Shown: in pieces, positions 1 to 5,092 of the stretch
How positions within the stretch are numbered: position 1 is the stretch's first letter
Layout: each line of letters begins with the position of its first letter
Assembly (NCBI GenBank): GCA_030151005.1
Contig: JASLES010000350.1
Location: 1-5,092 of the forward strand
Direction: 5' to 3'
Source: Silvimonas sp.
Lineage (GTDB): Bacteria; Pseudomonadota; Gammaproteobacteria; Burkholderiales; Chitinibacteraceae
DNA: 5,092 nucleotides
Position numbers and translations under genes: made by a program
Notes under the pieces: generated by a model
Told to the model about the DNA's origin: nothing
Database searches by the model: none
What the model saw: only the letters and a program-made list of their open reading frames with translations

Positions 1-29
1 TGGAAGTTCGAGTCTTCTCCTGGGCACCA
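1..29 (+). tRNA. tRNA 3' end (partial), probably tRNA-Leu
   Basis: The 3' part of a tRNA enters from outside the window. A T stem at 2-6 (GGAAG) pairs with 14-18 (CTTCT, one G-U pair) around the seven-base loop TTCGAGT at 7-13. The 3' acceptor strand CCTGGGC (19-25), discriminator A26 and encoded CCA (27-29) follow. The expected 5' acceptor strand would be GCCCAGG, which is common in tRNA-Leu of betaproteobacteria, and A as discriminator fits Leu. The anticodon lies outside the window, so the isotype is inferred, and tRNA-Phe is a less likely alternative. An intrinsic terminator follows 12 bases later, so this is the last gene of its transcript. Confidence 0.82.
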
Positions 30-41
30 AATTCAACAGAG

Positions 42-67
42 AACCCGATCAAATGATCGGGTTTTTT
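42..67 (+). terminator. Intrinsic terminator of the tRNA
   Basis: A nine-base-pair stem, AACCCGATC (42-50) with GATCGGGTT (55-63), closes the loop AAAT and runs into a T tract at 62-67. It sits 12 bases after the tRNA CCA end, as expected for the end of a tRNA transcript. A near-identical copy lies at 218-253. Confidence 0.88.
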
Positions 68-449
68 GTTTTGGCGGCACGGATGCATATCCGATGTATA
101 TATACACATCGTTCGGCCCCAGGTAGCACAACGGGCACCAATGGGGATTTGCGCCCGACTCAACCCCGGCGCTTGCAAGAACGCGGGTGCTCTAGCTCTC
201 TTCTCCCCGCCCCACGCAACAAAAAACCCGATCAAACGATCGGGTTTTTTGTTTATACCTGGTTTTACACCTTCAGCCAGCCAACACGCCGCAATACCCG
301 CCCGCACATGCTATCTTCAGTAGCGGCACCGGCTAAACCACTCCCCCGCCCCGGCTGCACCCGGCTCCTGCATTCAGACCTATCGCCGGATTAATCTGAC
401 TTTCTGCCAGTCCTTCTTTTATCTGTCGGTCTTTTCAGGGAGTACGCGC
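68..449. other. Intergenic region between tRNA and first GlsB gene
   Basis: No convincing gene is seen here. Open frames of 113 and 85 codons on the + strand run straight through the two terminator hairpins, show no recognisable domain and are rich in Pro, Arg and Thr, so they look like chance frames. The stretch holds a second terminator (218-253) and a 12-base palindrome TGTATATATACA (95-106) flanked by CGA/TCG. It must also contain the promoter of the GlsB gene at 450. The best guess for that is near 395-425 (CTGACT, then TTTATC), but the match is too weak to call. No RNA gene could be identified. Confidence 0.6.
218..253. terminator. Second, near-identical terminator hairpin (bidirectional form)
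   Basis: A perfect 16-base-pair inverted repeat (218-233 with 238-253, loop AAAC) has A-rich 5' and T-rich 3' arms, so it could end transcription on either strand. Bases 225-253 match the tRNA terminator at 42-70 in 28 of 29 positions; the one difference lies in the loop. No gene that needs it is visible directly upstream on the + strand. On the - strand nothing coding reads into it, since the genes that follow at 450 and 807 are on the + strand. Confidence 0.82.
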
Positions 450-704
450 ATGTTTCATTTAATCTGGATGTTCATCGTCGGTATTGTGGTGGGTCTGATC
501 GCACGCTGGATCATGCCTGGAGCGCAGGGCATGGGCTTGTTCATGACCGGTATTCTGGGGATCGTCGGCGCAGTGGTGGGCGGCTATATCGCCCGACTCT
601 TCAGCAAACCACCAGAGGGCTCACCCGTTCACCCCGTCGGCATCATCATGTCGGTGATCGGCGCCCTGGTTGTACTGTGGGTGGTGCAGATGCTGCAACA
701 CTGA
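450..704 (+). CDS. GlsB/YeaQ/YmgE family stress-response membrane protein (copy 1)
   Basis: Small integral inner-membrane protein of 84 aa in the transglycosylase-associated protein family (Pfam PF04226). E. coli YeaQ and YmgE and Gram-positive GlsB belong to this family; they are linked to general or envelope stress, but no biochemical activity is settled. Three hydrophobic segments are visible, at about residues 5-21, 29-50 and 63-81. The glycine-rich family signature is present: GLIARWIMPG near 15-24, then TGILGIVGAVVGG near 33-45. The length is normal for the family. The ATG start has an AGGGAG Shine-Dalgarno sequence at 437-442, seven bases upstream. A 102-base gap separates it from a paralogue at 807, and no terminator is seen between them, so the two may be co-transcribed. 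The family call is firm; the cellular role is known only by association. Confidence 0.93.
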   Translation: MFHLIWMFIVGIVVGLIARWIMPGAQGMGLFMTGILGIVGAVVGGYIARLFSKPPEGSPVHPVGIIMSVIGALVVLWVVQMLQH

Positions 705-758
705 TCGCCGCCAGCCAGACTGCATTGCCAGACATATCCGATATCGCACGCACGCGCT

Positions 759-804
759 CTTCTGGTCTCCTGTGCTCCCCTTTTCTCAAGCAGGAAACCA
801 GAGA
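759..804 (+). promoter_or_regulatory. Hairpin that buries the ribosome binding site of the second GlsB gene
   Basis: TCTGGT (761-766) pairs with ACCAGA (797-802). After one C/A mismatch, TCCTG (768-772) pairs with CAGGA (791-795). This makes an interrupted 11-base-pair stem with an 18-base loop. The Shine-Dalgarno sequence AGGA (792-795) is fully paired with the anti-Shine-Dalgarno-like TCCT (768-771), and the GTG start at 807 lies just after the stem. The pairing is read directly from the sequence; a role in translational control is inferred. Confidence 0.45.
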
Positions 805-806
805 TC

Positions 807-1058
807 GTGCTTAATCTGATTTGGACATTCGTCGTAGGTATTGTTGTTGGCCTGATTGCACGCTGGATCATGCCCGGCGCCCATGCCATGGGTTTGATCA
901 TGACGGGTGCACTGGGCATTGTCGGGTCGCTGGTGGGCGGTTTCATTGCCAACCTTTTTACCGATTCGAAAAACAAGCCGTTTCATCCGGCTGGCATGCT
1001 GATGTCGATTCTCGGCGCGATCATCGTCCTTTGGGTGGCGCAATTGCTGCATCGCTAA
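807..1058 (+). CDS. GlsB/YeaQ/YmgE family stress-response membrane protein (copy 2)
   Basis: An 83-aa paralogue of the gene at 450: about 53 of 83 aligned residues are identical, with the 16-residue block V10-A25 fully conserved. It has the same three membrane segments and the same glycine-rich signature, so it should also sit in the inner membrane. The loop between segments two and three is the most diverged part and is one residue shorter. The start is GTG, chosen because MLNLIW aligns exactly with MFHLIW of the first copy; no upstream in-frame ATG gives this alignment. The Shine-Dalgarno sequence AGGA (792-795) is somewhat far from the start (11 bases) and lies inside a hairpin stem, so translation may be weaker or conditional compared with copy 1. 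A shared terminator follows 11 bases after the stop codon. The function is not established beyond the stress association of the family. Confidence 0.9.
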   Translation: MLNLIWTFVVGIVVGLIARWIMPGAHAMGLIMTGALGIVGSLVGGFIANLFTDSKNKPFHPAGMLMSILGAIIVLWVAQLLHR

Positions 1059-1069
1059 TCCGGAAAACA

Positions 1070-1098
1070 AAAAAGGCGACCTTGAAGGTCGCCTTTTT
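1070..1098. terminator. Bidirectional terminator shared by the GlsB pair and typA
   Basis: GGCGACC (1075-1081) pairs with GGTCGCC (1087-1093) around TTGAA. The stem is flanked by A1070-A1074 and T1094-T1098, which gives a U tract on either strand. It lies 11 bases after the second GlsB gene (+) and 23 bases after the typA stop (-), between two convergent transcripts. Confidence 0.92.
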
Positions 1099-1121
1099 CA
1101 TGTACTGCAGATCACACCGGA

Positions 1122-2939
<1,818 letters not shown>

Positions 2940-2972
2940 GTGTGGGGAAGCTAACAGTTTGAAAAGCCGAGG

Positions 2973-2981
2973 ATTGTAGCA
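2973..2981 (-). promoter_or_regulatory. Possible extended -10 promoter of typA
   Basis: On the - strand the sequence reads TGCTACAAT, a good match to the extended -10 element TGnTATAAT. It lies 34 bases upstream of the typA ATG, which would give a 5' leader of about 27 bases. No good -35 hexamer is seen at 16-18 bases; TTGTCA occurs only 11 bases upstream. Extended -10 promoters can work without one. This is a sequence match only. Confidence 0.4.
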
Positions 2982-3023
2982 CGAACCTGTGACAATTCGC
3001 TGCTCTGCAAGATACGCGGATCG

Positions 3024-3049
3024 GGAAAACAGCGGCTGCTTTGCAACCG
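3024..3049 (-). terminator. Weak intrinsic terminator after nudL
   Basis: On the - strand CGGTTGC (3049-3043) pairs with GCAGCCG (3039-3033) around AAA, giving seven pairs with one G-U. It is followed by CTGTTTTC, a short and imperfect U tract. It lies 44 bases after the nudL stop and upstream of the typA promoter candidate, so it may separate the two transcription units, perhaps incompletely. Confidence 0.4.
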
Positions 3050-3092
3050 TTTGTATTGATTGAAGTTGTAAAGGGCGTGCCGCGAAGGCAAA

Positions 3093-3728
3093 TCAAGGCG
3101 CGGTGATGTCGCGCGGTTGCCCTGGCATGCCCAGTGCCCGCGCCATCATCAGCAGCATGCCCGCCGTCGCACCCCACACGGTGATCTCGCCACATTCTAC
3201 AAACAGGCTTTTTCCGCGCAGCCCACGCCGCTCTACCCAGCGTAATTCATAGCGTGCCGGGTCCAGCAAGGTGGTCCAGGGTAATTCCAGAATCGTGGCT
3301 ACTTCACCGGGCTCTGGTTTGAGCGTCATGCCAGGTTGCACCAGGCCCACCACGGGCGTGACCGTAAAGCCGGTAATGGTGTGATAGTGGCCCAGTTCCC
3401 CGACGACCGTGACGCTCTCAGGCGCGAGGCCGATTTCTTCTCGTGCTTCTCGCAGCGCCGTAGCGGCGGGGCTGGCGTCATGCGGGTCGGTGCGGCCACC
3501 GGGAAAACTGATTTGCCCGGCATGATGGCGCAGGTGCGCCGCGCGTTCTGTCAGGATAATGCGTGTCCCTTGCGGATAAGGCACTACCGGCACCAGCACT
3601 GCGGCCGCGCGGCCAGCGTTTTGCTGGCTCAGGTCGCCGAGGGTTTGACGCTCGGCCCTCGCCAGCTGTTGTCGCAGCCAGTCTGCCCAGCCGGAAAGAT
3701 CACCTGCGGCAGGCAGTGGCGTGTTCAT
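3093..3728 (-). CDS. nudL: CoA pyrophosphatase (NudL-type Nudix hydrolase)
   Basis: A Nudix hydrolase of 211 aa, predicted to split coenzyme A or its derivatives into phosphopantetheine and 3',5'-ADP with a divalent metal. The family-specific NuCoA motif is clear, LTERAAHLRHHAGQISFPGG at 59-78, running into the Nudix box at 77-101. That box ends in REAREEIGL, with metal ligands E94, E97 and E98. Ala in place of the first box glutamate is normal for this branch, and E. coli NudL has it too. TGFTVTPVVG (119-128) and VWGATAGML (184-192) are further NudL landmarks. It is slightly longer than E. coli NudL (192 aa) because of its N terminus. The ATG overlaps the stop of the upstream TRIC gene as ATGA, and AAGGTGG about four bases upstream serves as the ribosome binding site, so translational coupling is likely. 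The substrate is inferred from the family. Confidence 0.92.
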   Translation of the reverse strand: MNTPLPAAGDLSGWADWLRQQLARAERQTLGDLSQQNAGRAAAVLVPVVPYPQGTRIILTERAAHLRHHAGQISFPGGRTDPHDASPAATALREAREEIGLAPESVTVVGELGHYHTITGFTVTPVVGLVQPGMTLKPEPGEVATILELPWTTLLDPARYELRWVERRGLRGKSLFVECGEITVWGATAGMLLMMARALGMPGQPRDITAP

Positions 3729-4345
3729 CCTTCCACCTTGGGCAACCTGAAATCACGCTTGTGCGCGACAAGGCGCAGTGCCAGGCCCAGGCCAAACAGC
3801 GTCCATTCGGCCACCGGGCCCTCAAGACCGAATTGCCGGCAGGCGAACAGCGCCACGGATAACAAGATGGCCACCGTGCCATAGAAGTCTTCACGCAAGA
3901 TGAAGGGGACGTCGTTCACCATCACGTCTCGCACCACGCCGCCGCCCACGGCGGTGACAAAACCAAGGAAACACACGCCAAACAAATTCAGATTGCTATC
4001 CATGCCGACGTGCGCGCCAGCAAGGCTGAATGCCACCAGACCAATAGAGTCGGCCACGATAAAGAGCTTGCGCAACATGCCGGTGTGACGCTGATGCAGC
4101 TTGATCAGCCAGGACACCGCCAGCGTGACAAAAATGGTGTAGAGCGGCAATACATCTACAAACGCGCGTGGCGTGCGGTTGACCAGCACATCACGCATGA
4201 TGCCGCCGCCAATGCCGGTCAAGAGCGCCACAATCACCACGCCCAGCAAGTCCAGCCGTTTACGTACCCCGACCAGATACCCGGCCATGGCAAACGCGGC
4301 CGTGCCGATCTGGTTGATCACTTCAAAATAAAGCGGAAAGGCCAT
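3725..4345 (-). CDS. TRIC/UPF0126 family membrane protein (YicG-like)
   Basis: A 206-aa inner-membrane protein of the trimeric intracellular cation (TRIC) channel family, also called UPF0126 (PF03458). Prokaryotic members form homotrimeric monovalent cation channels; E. coli YicG (205 aa) has the same length. The tandem repeat of the family is visible: GIGGGIMRD at 44-52 and AVGGGVVRD at 132-140, each following a pair of hydrophobic helices with a short basic or polar turn (RKRLDLLG at 28-35, DSNLNLFG at 116-123). About seven membrane helices are expected. I chose the ATG at 4345 because it starts just before the first helix and gives the family length. An in-frame TTG at 4366 would add seven residues with poor ribosome binding support. 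The 3' end overlaps nudL by four bases. The role in this organism and any link to CoA turnover are unknown. Confidence 0.92.
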   Translation of the reverse strand: MAFPLYFEVINQIGTAAFAMAGYLVGVRKRLDLLGVVIVALLTGIGGGIMRDVLVNRTPRAFVDVLPLYTIFVTLAVSWLIKLHQRHTGMLRKLFIVADSIGLVAFSLAGAHVGMDSNLNLFGVCFLGFVTAVGGGVVRDVMVNDVPFILREDFYGTVAILLSVALFACRQFGLEGPVAEWTLFGLGLALRLVAHKRDFRLPKVEG

Positions 4346-4430
4346 GCCCTTGCCTGGAGATGCCAATCCGCCATGTTACCGCGCCAGTACGGCCCGCGTC
4401 GCGTACCGCCCGCAATTCACTTTCCAGTAC

Positions 4431-4503
4431 TTAAGAAATACCTATATTAATAATTACTTAATTATTTCTTTTATTGTAATAATCTGAAATATCGCAGTAG
4501 AAT
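4431..4503 (+). promoter_or_regulatory. AT-rich divergent control region with candidate promoter for the acyltransferase
   Basis: Bases 4431-4490 are about 13% GC in an otherwise GC-rich window. A plausible + strand promoter is TTGTAA (4474-4479) and TAGAAT (4498-4503) with 18 bases between, placing the start of transcription near 4510 and leaving a leader of about 33 bases. An 8-base inverted repeat, AAGAAATA (4433-4440) with TATTTCTT (4463-4470), lies upstream of the -35. The region also separates the divergent TRIC-nudL unit, whose promoter I could not place with confidence. Confidence 0.4.
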
Positions 4504-4531
4504 CACCCACAAAACCAATCGCACACAAAAA

Positions 4532-4540
4532 AGAGGTGAT
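4532..4540 (+). promoter_or_regulatory. Strong Shine-Dalgarno sequence of the acyltransferase
   Basis: AGAGGTGAT closely matches the complement of the 16S rRNA 3' end (AGGAGGTGAT) and ends two bases before the ATG at 4543. This fixes the start of a gene that runs off the window. GGTGATT (4535-4541) could also pair with AATCACC (4501-4507) if transcription starts upstream of 4501. Confidence 0.8.
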
Positions 4541-4542
4541 TA

Positions 4543-5092
4543 ATGCAAAACCGCATCCAGCATCTGGATGTGGCCCGCGGCATGGGTATTTCACTTGTCG
4601 TCCTGGGCCATAACCTGATCTTCCAGTACATCAACCCCATGGCGCATCAGGTGCTGCACTCGATCAACATGCCCATGTTCTTCCTGATGTCAGGGGTGTT
4701 TTTCAACGACACGCTCTCTCTGGGCAAATTGACCCTGGCCAAGCTTGATGGCGTACTCAAACCCTTCTTTGTCACGCTGATCGTGGTCGCGCCGCTGCAG
4801 CCGTTTTTATCAAAAGATCCTTTCGTGCAATTTGTAGCTGGTTCTTTCTATGGCACGGGCGGCACGCTGCGCTGGACGCCGCTGTGGTTCCTGCCGCATC
4901 TGTTTCTGGTGTTCATCACGGCGCGGGTTTATCTGAATATCGCCGAGCGCCTGCAAATCGGGCGCTGGTTATCATTGCTGATCGGGCTGACCTGCGTGAC
5001 GCTGGCGTGGGAGATGTTTCAGCAACTGCAGGAAATGCCCATTCCACTCACAAACGTGGCTTACTCCGCGACGCCAGCCATCTATAGCGAAC
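4543..5092 (+). CDS. Membrane acyltransferase, acyltransferase_3 family (3' end cut by window)
   Basis: The first 183 codons of a membrane-bound O-acyltransferase (PF01757, OafA/YrhL and fucose 4-O-acetylase-like group). It likely transfers acetyl or another acyl group to a cell-surface sugar at the inner membrane. Visible motifs are RIQHLDVARGMGISLVVLGH at 4-23, with the family's conserved Arg12 and His23 (the presumed catalytic His), INMPMFFLMSG at 41-51, and LWFLPHLF at 114-121. Hydrophobic segments lie at about 14-30, 41-55, 72-89, 114-130 and 145-160. The ATG is set by an excellent Shine-Dalgarno sequence. Family members are usually about 330-400 aa, so roughly half is missing. The frame stays open to the last base. 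The acceptor molecule cannot be predicted. It is transcribed away from the TRIC-nudL unit. Confidence 0.9.
   Translation, partial: MQNRIQHLDVARGMGISLVVLGHNLIFQYINPMAHQVLHSINMPMFFLMSGVFFNDTLSLGKLTLAKLDGVLKPFFVTLIVVAPLQPFLSKDPFVQFVAGSFYGTGGTLRWTPLWFLPHLFLVFITARVYLNIAERLQIGRWLSLLIGLTCVTLAWEMFQQLQEMPIPLTNVAYSATPAIYSE

Noticed and set aside
86..95. CATATCCGAT repeated at 733-742
   Set aside because: A single ten-base match within a 5 kb window is expected by chance, and the contexts differ.
95..106. Palindrome TGTATATATACA after the tRNA terminator
   Set aside because: It is low-complexity alternating sequence with no adjacent gene or promoter to control, so I cannot support it as an operator.
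133..141. GGGCACCAA, matching the tRNA 3' end, as an integration (att) site
   Set aside because: Nine bases are too short for a tRNA attachment repeat, and there is no integrase or mobile cargo between the copies.
53..394. Open frames of 113 and 85 codons on the + strand after the tRNA
   Set aside because: They read through both terminator hairpins, lack a ribosome binding site and any recognised domain, and end before the real GlsB gene.
4346..4366. Seven-residue N-terminal extension of the TRIC protein from a TTG start
   Set aside because: TTG is a rare start, the site before it is poor, and the ATG at 4345 gives the usual family length beginning just before the first membrane helix.

Overview
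The window looks like a piece of a chromosome from a GC-rich proteobacterium. The TypA sequence and the tRNA and gene style suggest a betaproteobacterium, possibly Neisseriales/Chitinibacteraceae-like; this is an impression from protein similarity, not a measured placement. The layout is that of ordinary housekeeping DNA. I see no transposase, integrase, phage gene or CRISPR array.

Left part (1-1100, + strand): the window opens in the last 29 bases of a tRNA, most likely tRNA-Leu, followed by an intrinsic terminator. A second, almost identical terminator (28 of 29 bases) lies about 180 bp downstream with no convincing gene between the two. Then come two tandem genes for small GlsB/YeaQ/YmgE-type (transglycosylase-associated family) membrane proteins. 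They are about 64% identical to each other in protein. The second starts with GTG, and its Shine-Dalgarno sequence is buried in a hairpin. A bidirectional terminator at 1070-1098 serves this pair and the convergent typA gene.

Middle (1122-4345, - strand): typA/bipA, a complete ribosome-associated translational GTPase of 605 aa, follows a separate two-gene unit. In that unit a TRIC/UPF0126 (YicG-like) membrane protein overlaps, by ATGA, a NudL-type CoA pyrophosphatase (Nudix hydrolase). A weak terminator and an extended -10 promoter in the gap before typA suggest that typA is transcribed separately from the TRIC-nudL pair.

Right end (4346-5092, + strand): a divergent intergenic region with a very AT-rich core (about 13% GC over 4431-4490) precedes a membrane-bound acyltransferase of the acyltransferase_3 family. 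It starts at 4543 and is cut by the window end after 183 codons.

I found no clearly new biological system. The points most worth a second look are the hairpin over the ribosome binding site of the second GlsB gene, the duplicated terminator behind the tRNA, and the AT-rich regulatory-looking region before the acyltransferase.
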